Below are positions 1-8,192 of a stretch of 32,417 nucleotides of DNA, piece by piece. Numbering within the stretch: position 1 is the stretch's first letter; every line of letters starts with the position of its first letter. A program made the position numbers and the translations under genes. A model generated the notes under the pieces. That model was not told where the DNA came from. It searched no databases and was given only the letters and a program-made list of their open reading frames with translations. The stretch comes from an uncultured Chlamydiae bacterium (lineage in GTDB: Bacteria; Chlamydiota; Chlamydiia; Chlamydiales; SM23-39): contig CAISYW010000064.1 of assembly GCA_903889795.1 (NCBI GenBank), forward strand, positions 1 through 32,417, written 5' to 3'.

Positions 1-727
1 AAAGAAATGAGGCTGTTCCGTATCGATAAGCGATAGTCAAGAGGATTTGACCGATCGCTGTGGCTCCGCCGATGCCGATTGCCAGCAGCCATTCTTGTTC
101 TATCGGCTGCACCCATACGGCCCATGCAAATGGAAAACTTAAAATGGTTCCTAGAGAAAAATAATAAAATAGGGTGCGGCTCATTGGTTCTTTTTTGACG
201 TTGAGAAGTCGGAGAGCGGTGATCGCTATTGCGGATAAAATACCGGAAAATAAGCCATATAAAAAGCCGAGCTCGAAAATGTTTTTTGATGGATTTAAAA
301 TGATCGCTACGCCGATGAATCCGATGATGATTGACCACCAGACAGCTGCTTGAATCTTTTCTTTTTGCCAGATCAGCCAGATTAGAGGAATGAAAAATGG
401 AGTTGTATAATTGAGAGTCGTCGCGTCGACAAGATTTAAACTGCGGATGGCCAAAAAGTAGAGAAAATAACTTCCAACGCCCATTGTGTCGCGCATTAAG
501 TGCATGGGCAATTCATTCGTTTTCAGTCGCTTGAACCCCTTCCGCAGGGCAAGGGGCAAAATGCAAATCAAACTCACGATGTTTTGGATGAAAATGATTT
601 GGATCGTAGGGAATCGGCCGCGGAAATTGTAGACCAAAGAGCTTGCTATAGCAAAAAACAGGCAAGCAATTATCGTAATGGCAATTCCCAGCTTGAGTTT
701 GGCCGGTGTCGATTCTGTATTTTTCAT
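1..727 (-). CDS. EamA/DMT-family (drug/metabolite) transporter, truncated by the window edge
   Basis: My reverse-strand translation from the ATG at 727 reads MKNTESTPAKLKLGIAITIIACLFFAIASSLVYNFRGRFPTIQIIFIQNIVSLICILPLALRKGF...LVDATTLNYTTPFFIPLIWLIW...GGATAIGQILLTIAYRYGTASFL, with multiple TM segments and EamA-like repeats. It is open to the window edge, so it is absent from the ORF track. Confidence 0.85.
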   Translation of the reverse strand, partial: MKNTESTPAKLKLGIAITIIACLFFAIASSLVYNFRGRFPTIQIIFIQNIVSLICILPLALRKGFKRLKTNELPMHLMRDTMGVGSYFLYFLAIRSLNLVDATTLNYTTPFFIPLIWLIWQKEKIQAAVWWSIIIGFIGVAIILNPSKNIFELGFLYGLFSGILSAIAITALRLLNVKKEPMSRTLFYYFSLGTILSFPFAWAVWVQPIEQEWLLAIGIGGATAIGQILLTIAYRYGTASFL

Positions 728-837
728 CTATTTGTCAGCGCAGCAATCGAGGACTGGGGGGCACTGCTCCTATTTTCAGTTCATTCATTAAATTAAGGAT
801 AACTCGGATTTTTCGCATTACGCAACGGTGTTATTGT

Positions 838-1445
838 ATAAATAGCACCACAGAGATCGATACCACAGAGAGAAAAATCGGTTCATCCGACAAATGCGTA
901 CTCGTAGCGGGAGTAAAAGATTAAAGCCGCAGATTTTTATGGGTCTTAGTTATCAGCACAGTATATTGGAAAGAGCGCTACCGGGGGCAGAAACAAAAGA
1001 AACAGGCGTATAAAATAAGAACGACAGAAACATGATCTAGAGGATATGCGTGATATGCATGATGAAAAGATTGTACAGGTCAGAAGAATTCGAAACCGAG
1101 GAACAGAGCACTGAGGAGTTAATTCCGTTTTGAGACGCCGATTTTTTTATCATGCACATCATGCATATCCCTCAAATCATGTTTTTTAGCTTTTGTGGCT
1201 AACTTTTGAACGCATCGCTTGCCCTGACGCTCCTTCAGAGACGATTGCAAAACTCGCTTTGAGAGTCAAATTCGAAACCAGCGGAAAAAGGGCGGATTTG
1301 ACTCCGGATGGAATTTTGCAATTACCTCTTCAGGGAGGAGTTCTTCAATTTTCTTGAGGTTCAATCCATGCACTTCATGGACAGGTACGTAATTTTCATT
1401 CGACGAAGCAATCTGAAAAGCGTTTTTCTCTGTGGTGCTATTTAT
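838..1445. repeat. Region bounded by a 19-bp perfect inverted repeat (ATAAATAGCACCACAGAGA / TCTCTGTGGTGCTATTTAT)
   Basis: Left arm 838-856 and right arm 1427-1445 are exact reverse complements. Similarity continues imperfectly on both sides. A second, imperfect inverted repeat is nested inside (about 1028-1064 / 1149-1186). Confidence 0.75.
1246..1323 (+). repeat. Dispersed imperfect-palindrome repeat, copy 1 (TTGCAAAACTCGCTTTGAGAGTCAAATTCG...CGGATTTGACTCCGGATGGAATTTTGCAA)
   Basis: The arms are imperfectly complementary. The segment recurs inverted at about 14187-14260. Confidence 0.7.
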
Positions 1446-1540
1446 GCAACATAACCTGATTGGTACACTCCCTCGAATAGCTCAATGGCGTTGCAGAGTT
1501 TAGATCGATTTGGTAGATTGACTCGTTTACGCTTTGAACC

Positions 1541-2305
1541 ATGGGGGATGTTGTGGAAAATGAAAAAGGCAAATTACAGTGGTTAGAATTTGATCAATTA
1601 GAACCCTATCAGCATGTCGTTCATGGAGTCTTCTTGCGCCACGGCGGGATGAGCGCCGGACCTTATTCGTCTCTCAACGTCTCTAACGAGGTAGGCGACC
1701 ATCCTGATTCTGTCAAAGTCAATCGAATCGAGATTTGCAAAGCCCTCGATGTTGAGCATGTCGTATTTCCCCACCAAAAACATGGCGTCGATGTTGTTCG
1801 AATCACCAAAGAAAATTCATTGAAGGTTCATCAGGCGGACGCTATTTTTACGACGGAAAAAAATATCGCCCTTGCCGTCACGCATGCCGACTGTCAGGCT
1901 GCGATTTTTTACGATCCGGCTCATGAAGTGATCGCCGCCGCTCATGCCGGATGGCGCGGCAGCGTGCAAAATATTTATGCCAAGGTCGTTGAGGAATTGA
2001 AGAAAACAGTAGGTACAAATCCCAAAGATTTGCTCGTTTGTATTTCTCCTTCTCTTGGACCTTGCCATGCCGAGTTTAAAAATTTCAAAACGGAACTACC
2101 GCAAGATTTTTGGCCTTTGCAAGTGAAGCCTCATTATTTCGACTTTTGGAAAATCAGCCGCATGCAGCTTATGGGCTCCGGCGTTTTGGAAAATAATATT
2201 GAGATTTCTGAAATCTGCACTTTTTGCAATTCCAAGGATTATTACTCCCATCGGCGCGATTCGAAGACGGGGCGGCATGCGACTCTGATTGTTTTGAAAA
2301 ACTGA
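1541..2305 (+). CDS. pgeF: Peptidoglycan editing factor PgeF / YfiH (Cu-oxidase_4, formerly DUF152) family protein
   Basis: 254 aa. Motifs: PHQKHGVDVVRI, DAIFTTEKNIALAVTHADCQAAIFYDP, AAAHAGWRGSVQNI, SPSLGPCHAEF. Confidence 0.88.
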   Translation: MGDVVENEKGKLQWLEFDQLEPYQHVVHGVFLRHGGMSAGPYSSLNVSNEVGDHPDSVKVNRIEICKALDVEHVVFPHQKHGVDVVRITKENSLKVHQADAIFTTEKNIALAVTHADCQAAIFYDPAHEVIAAAHAGWRGSVQNIYAKVVEELKKTVGTNPKDLLVCISPSLGPCHAEFKNFKTELPQDFWPLQVKPHYFDFWKISRMQLMGSGVLENNIEISEICTFCNSKDYYSHRRDSKTGRHATLIVLKN

Positions 2306-2314
2306 GCTTGATTT

Positions 2315-2851
2315 ATGAAGGTTCAGTCGTTGTCCCTGAAGGGTCTTCTTGTAATCCAGGCGCAGGTCTTTCAAGATGAAAGAGGGCTTTTTTATGAAAG
2401 CTATCGGCGATCTCGGTATGCCGATGTCGGAATTGATATTGAATTTTCCCAGGACAACATCTCTTTTTCTAAAAAAAACACCCTTCGCGGTCTTCACTAC
2501 CAAGAATCGCCCGGTCAAGCGAAATTAGTCTCAGTTGTACAGGGGTCGATTTGGGATGTCGCAGTCGATATTCGCCCCGATTCATCGACTTATGGAAGCT
2601 GGGCCGCTCTTGAGTTGAATGATGAAAATTTTAAGCAGCTTTACATTCCCGTTGGATTTGCTCACGGCTATTGTGTCTTGAGTGATTTCGCACGTGTTCA
2701 ATACAAAGTCAGCTCAGCGTTTGATCCTCTCATGGAGCGAACGATTGTTTGGAATGATCCCGGCTTGGCGATTGAGTGGCCGGTGAAAAATCCCATCCTT
2801 TCCGATCGTGATCGCAACGCACTGCCGCATCGACAGAAGGTTGGTCGATGA
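2315..2851 (+). CDS. rfbC: dTDP-4-dehydrorhamnose 3,5-epimerase
   Basis: 178 aa. FQDERGLFYESYRRSRY, FSQDNISFSKKNTLRGLHYQ, KLVSVVQGSIWDVAVDIRPDSSTYG, YIPVGFAHGYCVLSD are hallmark RmlC motifs. Confidence 0.95.
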   Translation: MKVQSLSLKGLLVIQAQVFQDERGLFYESYRRSRYADVGIDIEFSQDNISFSKKNTLRGLHYQESPGQAKLVSVVQGSIWDVAVDIRPDSSTYGSWAALELNDENFKQLYIPVGFAHGYCVLSDFARVQYKVSSAFDPLMERTIVWNDPGLAIEWPVKNPILSDRDRNALPHRQKVGR

Positions 2852-3714
2852 GAGTGTGGGTTACGGGAGCGAATGGTTTGCTGGGAACGGCATTGAAGCA
2901 GGCCCTTTTTGATCAAGGAATTGCTTTTGTCGGCAGTTCAAAATCTCAAGCGGATGTCACCGACCTGTCTTCTTTGAATCAATTTTATCGAAAGTGGGGG
3001 CCTTTTACTCATCTTGTTCATTGCGCGGCTTATACTCATGTTGATTTGGCCGAGTCGTATCCTGAAGATGCTCGAAGAGTCAATGCCCTTTCACCGGCCA
3101 TTATCGGCTCTCTGGCGGCTGAGAATCATTTTCGCGTCGTGCACATATCGACCGATTATGTGTTTGATGGACAATCCGAGCGCCCATACATTGAAACAGA
3201 CCGGATTGCGCCGCATTCAGTCTATGGCCAGACAAAAGCCGAGGGAGAAAAACATCTTTTGACGGCCCAGCCGGAGGCTTGCATTCTTCGCACGTCGTGG
3301 CTCTTTGGATTGGGGGGCAAAAGTTTTGTTTCGACGATGCTGCAACTGATGCAACAGCAAGAAGAGATACAGGTTGTTTCCGACCAAAGGGGGCGGCCTA
3401 CTTTTGCGTCTGATTTGGCAAAGGTGATTATCTCCGCTCTTGGTTGGTCAGGGATTTATCATGCGGCAAATAGCGAAGAAACGAGTTGGTTTGATTTTGC
3501 CGGAACGATACGGACAGAGGCTCTTGCCATGGGATGGCCGATCGTCTGTCAACATATTCGGCCGATACGAACTTGCGAATTCGCCGCTTTGGCGCCGCGG
3601 CCTCTTTATTCGGTTCTCGATACGCAAAAAATTGAAAAAATTCTGGGATACCCGCTTCGCTCCTGGAGAGAAGGGTTAATTGATCAATTGAGGACAATCG
3701 ATGCGCGCTCTTAA
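2848..3714 (+). CDS. rfbD: dTDP-4-dehydrorhamnose reductase
   Basis: 288 aa. VWVTGANGLLGTAL, HCAAYTHVDLAE, HISTDYVFDGQSERPYIETD, LRTSWLFG. Start overlaps the rfbC stop by 4 nt. Confidence 0.95.
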   Translation: MRVWVTGANGLLGTALKQALFDQGIAFVGSSKSQADVTDLSSLNQFYRKWGPFTHLVHCAAYTHVDLAESYPEDARRVNALSPAIIGSLAAENHFRVVHISTDYVFDGQSERPYIETDRIAPHSVYGQTKAEGEKHLLTAQPEACILRTSWLFGLGGKSFVSTMLQLMQQQEEIQVVSDQRGRPTFASDLAKVIISALGWSGIYHAANSEETSWFDFAGTIRTEALAMGWPIVCQHIRPIRTCEFAALAPRPLYSVLDTQKIEKILGYPLRSWREGLIDQLRTIDARS

Positions 3715-4702
3715 AAGTGTCTTTGTTACCGGCGGCGCGGGCTTTATTGGTTCGGCATTCATTCGCTATCTATTGCAGCATTCCGATTTTATCGGACGCG
3801 TTGTGAATCTCGACCGATTAACTTATGCGGCCAATTTGGAGTTGCTGCAAGACGTTGAATCTCATCCGCGCTATCGATTCGTACAAGGGGATATTAACGA
3901 TCAGACATTGGTTGAATCCCTGATTGAAGAAGAGAAGATTGATACGATAGCCCATTTTGCGGCTGAAACGCATGTGGATCGGAGCATCGCATCCGCAAGG
4001 CCATTCATTGAAGCGAATGTGCTCGGCACTTTGACTCTTCTCGAAGCGGTTCGAAAATTTCCTGAAATTCATTTCCATCATGTCTCAACTGATGAGGTCT
4101 ATGGAATGCTCGGAGAAAGCGGCGCGTTTAATGAATCGTCTCCATATCGGCCCAATTCTCCCTACGCGGCATCGAAGGCTGCTTCCGATCATCTGGTTCG
4201 TGCCTTTGCTCATACTTACAAACTCTCTACAACGATTTCTCATTGCAGTAACAATTATGGGCCCGGTCAATTTCCTGAGAAAATCATTCCGCTGATGATC
4301 CACCGCGCTTTTGCAGGTCAACCTTTACCCATTTATGGCCGCGGGGCAAATATACGCGATTGGCTCTATGTCGATGACCACGCGAGAGCGATTTTTCTGA
4401 TCTTGCGGAAAGGAAAAAGCAATCAAACCTATGATATCGGGGGAAATTGCGAACTCAGTAATCTCGAGTTAGTGAATATTCTTCTTGAAACGCTTGCTCA
4501 AGAGACGGGTAAAAACCTAAATGACTTACTCTCTTTGATTTCCTTCGTTACAGACCGGCCGGGTCATGATTTTCGCTATGCTATTGATAGCTCGAAGATC
4601 CAACACGAGTTGGGTTGGCAGCCGCACATGCAAATCCGCTCAGGTCTCATTGAGACGGTCCGCTGGTATGCCCATTCAATCGTGGGGCGGTACAAACCCT
4701 AG
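3701..4702 (+). CDS. rfbB: dTDP-glucose 4,6-dehydratase
   Basis: 333 aa. VTGGAGFIGSAFIRYLL, VNLDRLTYAANLELL, HFAAETHVDRSI, HVSTDEVYG, PYAASKAASDHLVRA, CSNNYGPGQFPEKIIPLMI, RDWLYVDDHARAI. Overlaps rfbD by 14 nt. Confidence 0.96.
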   Translation: MRALKSVFVTGGAGFIGSAFIRYLLQHSDFIGRVVNLDRLTYAANLELLQDVESHPRYRFVQGDINDQTLVESLIEEEKIDTIAHFAAETHVDRSIASARPFIEANVLGTLTLLEAVRKFPEIHFHHVSTDEVYGMLGESGAFNESSPYRPNSPYAASKAASDHLVRAFAHTYKLSTTISHCSNNYGPGQFPEKIIPLMIHRAFAGQPLPIYGRGANIRDWLYVDDHARAIFLILRKGKSNQTYDIGGNCELSNLELVNILLETLAQETGKNLNDLLSLISFVTDRPGHDFRYAIDSSKIQHELGWQPHMQIRSGLIETVRWYAHSIVGRYKP

Positions 4703-4972
4703 ATCTTCAATAAGTTGGTTCGCGGCGCGTTCGATTTCAGGCGTGATTTGATGCCATGGATCATAGGTTAATTGAAATTGAATCGCTTCCGAAAAAACAA
4801 GTACATCCCCCTGAATTTTTTCGTCTAAATAGATCGACTGGTTTTTCAGCTTGTCAATCAATGCATTCACCACCGATTGCTGGCCGAGAGTGAGACAATT
4901 AATAATTTCACCAATCTCTTGCGCCACATCTATTTTTGCGCGAATGGGAAGTTCGTCGTGATAGTTTTCCAT
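4676..4972 (-). CDS. Small hypothetical protein (98 aa)
   Basis: Complete ORF convergent with rfbB (27-nt 3' overlap). Acidic, helix-rich-looking sequence. No family recognised. Confidence 0.55.
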   Translation of the reverse strand: MENYHDELPIRAKIDVAQEIGEIINCLTLGQQSVVNALIDKLKNQSIYLDEKIQGDVLVFSEAIQFQLTYDPWHQITPEIERAANQLIEDLGFVPPHD

Positions 4973-4984
4973 AATAACACCCTC

Positions 4985-5002
4985 TAATTATAATTATAAT
5001 TA
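4985..5002. promoter_or_regulatory. Perfect 18-bp AT-only palindrome TAATTATAATTATAATTA upstream of the 98-aa ORF and within the sufB intergenic region
   Basis: Read directly. It lies 13-30 nt upstream of the minus-strand start codon at 4972. Confidence 0.4.
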
Positions 5003-5054
5003 ATTGTTTAATTTTAATACCAGATTGTTTTAATTTGTTTATTACATTGCCGGA

Positions 5055-5083
5055 TTGACATATGGGGAAAATCGATATATTAT
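5055..5083 (+). promoter_or_regulatory. Candidate sigma70-type promoter for sufBCDS: TTGACA - 17 nt - TATTAT
   Basis: Exact -35 consensus at 5055-5060 and a one-mismatch -10 (TATTAT) at 5078-5083. The -10 sits inside the 13-bp palindrome GATATATTATATC (5074-5086). Confidence 0.6.
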
Positions 5084-5096
5084 ATCCACTGATTTT

Positions 5097-6518
5097 ATGG
5101 GCGTTAAAGAAGAATATAAATATGGATTTGTCACCCCGATCGCTTCGGATGTTTTTCCGAAAGGACTGAGCGAAGAGGTGATCCGTGCAATTTCGGCGAA
5201 GAAACAAGAGCCTTCGTTTATGCTCGAGTTTCGTTTGCAGGCCTATCGTAGCTGGCTGCAAATGAAAGAGCCGACTTGGGCGAATATCGAATATTCCCCC
5301 ATCGACTATCAAGCCATCTCCTATTACTCCGAACCCACATCCAAACCCCGTTTGGATAGTCTCGACCAAGCCGATCCGGAGATATTGAAGATGTTGGATC
5401 GCCTGGGGATCTCCGTCGATGAACAAAAACATTTGACCAATGTAGCGATCGATGTGGTATTTGACTCGGTCTCTTTGGGGACGACGTTTCAAAAACAGCT
5501 CAAAGAACATGGGGTGATTCTCTGCTCGATCTCCGAGGCGGTTCGCGATTATCCTGAACTGGTTAAGAGATACTTAGGAACGGTTGTTCCGGTAAAAGAT
5601 AATTTTTTCGCGGCACTCAATTCCGCGGTCTTCAGCGATGGTTCATTTATCTATATCCCTAAGGGCGTTCGCTGTCCGATGGAATTATCGACCTACTTTC
5701 GAATCAATGAAAAAGCAATTGGGCAGTTCGAGCGGACTTTGATTATCGCAGAAGATGATTCCTATGTCAGTTATTTAGAGGGATGTACAGCTCCCGCTCA
5801 TGATACGAATCAGCTGCACGCGGCAGTCGTTGAGCTGGTTGCTCATTCTCGATCCGAAATCAAGTACTCGACGGTGCAAAACTGGTATGCGGGCGATTCG
5901 AAGACGGGTCTGGGGGGTGTTTATAACTTCGTGACAAAGAGGGGATTATGTGCAGGCGATCATGCGAAGATCTCCTGGACGCAAGTGGAGGCCGGCGCCG
6001 CGATCACCTGGAAATATCCAAGCTGCATTTTGCGCGGCGACCACTCTGTCGGTGCGTTTTATTCGGTGGCTCTTACGAGCGGCAAAATGCAGGCGGACAC
6101 GGGCACGCAGATGATTCATATTGGCCAACATACCCGTTCAACGATCATTTCGAAGGGTATTTCCGCCGACGAATCTCATAATTCCTACCGCGGCCGTGTC
6201 GTCATGGGTCCTCATGCTCATTATGCGAGGAACCATTCGCAGTGCGACTCAATGCTGGTGGGCGGGCGCTCTTCGGCGCATACATTTCCTTCGATTAGCG
6301 GAGGCAACGCAACGGCCCAAGTGGAACATGAAGCGAGCGTTTCCCGCATGAATGATGAACAGATTTTTTATTTACAGACGCGGGGGCTGTCGAAGGAAGA
6401 TGCGATCACTCTCATCGTGAATGGCTTTTGCAAAGAGGTGATTTGCGAATTGCCCCTTGAATTTGCGCAAGAAGCTCAAAAACTGCTCGCGCTAAAACTG
6501 GAGAACTGTGTTGGATAA
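5097..6518 (+). CDS. sufB: Fe-S cluster assembly protein SufB
   Basis: Protein from the in-frame [49 protein letters not shown]... with SufB motifs [32 protein letters not shown] and QCDSMLVGG. The ORF-track start at 5055 (TTG) is the -35 hexamer, so 5097 is preferred. Confidence 0.95.
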   Translation: MGVKEEYKYGFVTPIASDVFPKGLSEEVIRAISAKKQEPSFMLEFRLQAYRSWLQMKEPTWANIEYSPIDYQAISYYSEPTSKPRLDSLDQADPEILKMLDRLGISVDEQKHLTNVAIDVVFDSVSLGTTFQKQLKEHGVILCSISEAVRDYPELVKRYLGTVVPVKDNFFAALNSAVFSDGSFIYIPKGVRCPMELSTYFRINEKAIGQFERTLIIAEDDSYVSYLEGCTAPAHDTNQLHAAVVELVAHSRSEIKYSTVQNWYAGDSKTGLGGVYNFVTKRGLCAGDHAKISWTQVEAGAAITWKYPSCILRGDHSVGAFYSVALTSGKMQADTGTQMIHIGQHTRSTIISKGISADESHNSYRGRVVMGPHAHYARNHSQCDSMLVGGRSSAHTFPSISGGNATAQVEHEASVSRMNDEQIFYLQTRGLSKEDAITLIVNGFCKEVICELPLEFAQEAQKLLALKLENCVG

Positions 6519-7257
6519 CATGATGTTAGAGATTCGTGGGCTGCATGTATCGATCGAAGGCATACCGATATTGCAAGGGCTCACTCTTTCCCTGCCGTAT
6601 GGCCAGGTACACGCCATTATGGGCCCTAACGGAACGGGAAAATCGACACTGGCTAAGGTTTTGGCCGGTCATCCATCCTATCGGATTGATGAGGGTGAAA
6701 TATGGTTTAAGGGAAAGTCGCTCTTGAGCATGCCGCCGGAGGAGCGCTCTCATTTCGGTCTCTTCATGAGTTTTCAATATCCCGTGGAAGTGGCTGGCGT
6801 GAGCAACGAACAATTTTTGCGCCACGCAATGAATGCGCATCGACAAGCGCACTCTTTGCCGCAGTTATCTCGCGAGGCGTTTGCTTTGCTTCTCTCTCAG
6901 AAAATGGAGCGGATGCAGATTCGTTCTGAATTCAAAGATCGCAGTGTGAATGTGGGTTTTTCGGGCGGTGAGAAAAAACGCAATGAAATTTTGCAGATGT
7001 CTCTTCTCGAGCCCGATCTCGCGATTTTGGATGAAACCGACTCGGGGCTCGACATCGATGCCATGCGTATTATTGCGGAAGGCGTGAATGATTTGCGAAG
7101 CTCCACCCGCTCGATGCTCATTATTACGCATTATCAGCGGCTGCTCGATTATATCCGTCCTGATCAAGTGCATGTGATGGACAAGGGAAAGATTGTGCGC
7201 AGCGGCGGTCCCGAGCTGGCATTGATTTTGGAAGAAAAGGGGTACGAGTGGATCTGA
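6508..7257 (+). CDS. sufC: Fe-S cluster assembly ATPase SufC
   Basis: Walker [52 protein letters not shown] (SufC-type signature and Walker B). The start could be GTG 6508, ATG 6520 or ATG 6523. Confidence 0.95.
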   Translation: MLDNMMLEIRGLHVSIEGIPILQGLTLSLPYGQVHAIMGPNGTGKSTLAKVLAGHPSYRIDEGEIWFKGKSLLSMPPEERSHFGLFMSFQYPVEVAGVSNEQFLRHAMNAHRQAHSLPQLSREAFALLLSQKMERMQIRSEFKDRSVNVGFSGGEKKRNEILQMSLLEPDLAILDETDSGLDIDAMRIIAEGVNDLRSSTRSMLIITHYQRLLDYIRPDQVHVMDKGKIVRSGGPELALILEEKGYEWI

Positions 7258-8192
7258 AGGATCGAGTCGAATCTGCCTCCTGGCCCGAATGCCGCTCCTC
7301 GCGCATCGTGTTTGTCGATGGCTGCTTCAATGACTCTTTGTCCGATCTTGGCGCGATCCCATCCTCCTGTGCTATTCTGCAACGGGATGAGACGGCTATT
7401 TTTTATATTCCTCCATCGATCATTGTTTCCTCTCCTGTGCAGATTATCTCTCTTTTTACCCAGCCGGCTATCTCGGTTTTGCGGCTGCAAATTCTTCTGG
7501 GCCGTCATTCACATCTCGAACTTGTGCAGAGTATCGCGGGAGAGGGCGTGGCCGTGGATTATATGGATATCATGGTAGATGAAGGAGCGCATTTGCGCAT
7601 GGCCGAGCAGATCCTGCCTTCAAAGAAAGCTCATTTATTGCGTTTTATGCGTGCGACATTGCAGAGAAATGCTCGGTTGAGCAGCTTTTCCTATTCTGAA
7701 GGGGCGCTCATTCTGCAAAGAGATTGGCAGGTGTTCTTGAATGGAGAGGGAGCGGAAGCGACGTTGAAGGGGCTTGATGATCTCAGTGAGAATTGTCAAG
7801 CGCATACTCGCATTTGTGTACAGCATTGTGCGCCTTCGTGCCGATCGCGCCAGCACTTTAAGAAAGCTTTGCAAGACAAGAGCCGCGCGAGCTGCGAGGG
7901 GAAAATCTGCATTGACTCCACGGCTCATCATTCCGATGCAGAGCAGCTCTGTGAAAATCTTCTTCTCAGCGACGAGGCTCTCGCCGTTGTGAAGCCCTTT
8001 TTAGACATCTTCGCCGATGATGTGTCAGTCAAGCATGGTGCGACCTTTTCCCAGCCGAGCGATGATGAGCTCTTTTATTGCCAATCCCGCGGGATTTCGT
8101 TGCGAGAGGCAAAAGAGCTGTGGCGGCGCGGATTTTGCCGCGCTCTGATCGATGCCATAGAAATTCCCAGCATGCGAGAAAGGCTTTTATGA
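7248..8192 (+). CDS. sufD: Fe-S cluster assembly protein SufD
   Basis: C-terminal ...KPFLDIFADDVSVKHGATFSQPSDDELFYCQSRGISLREAKELWRRGFCRALID is the SufD/SufB C-terminal signature. Operonic position after sufC. Confidence 0.92.
   Translation: MDLKDRVESASWPECRSSRIVFVDGCFNDSLSDLGAIPSSCAILQRDETAIFYIPPSIIVSSPVQIISLFTQPAISVLRLQILLGRHSHLELVQSIAGEGVAVDYMDIMVDEGAHLRMAEQILPSKKAHLLRFMRATLQRNARLSSFSYSEGALILQRDWQVFLNGEGAEATLKGLDDLSENCQAHTRICVQHCAPSCRSRQHFKKALQDKSRASCEGKICIDSTAHHSDAEQLCENLLLSDEALAVVKPFLDIFADDVSVKHGATFSQPSDDELFYCQSRGISLREAKELWRRGFCRALIDAIEIPSMRERLL

Noticed and set aside
1032-1127. Possible short ORF (MHDEKIVQVRRIRNRGTEH) suggesting a decayed GxxExxY-type gene in the inverted-repeat block
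   Set aside because: Only 19 codons with no diagnostic motif; the flanking cacagag/atgcatgat-rich sequence is suggestive from memory only.
2096-2518. 140-aa minus-strand ORF across the pgeF/rfbC junction
   Set aside because: Antisense to two confidently assigned genes, with no recognisable domain.
4908-5510. 200-aa minus-strand ORF opposite sufB
   Set aside because: Overlaps the sufB start and its promoter, and the sequence is low-information antisense to a conserved gene.
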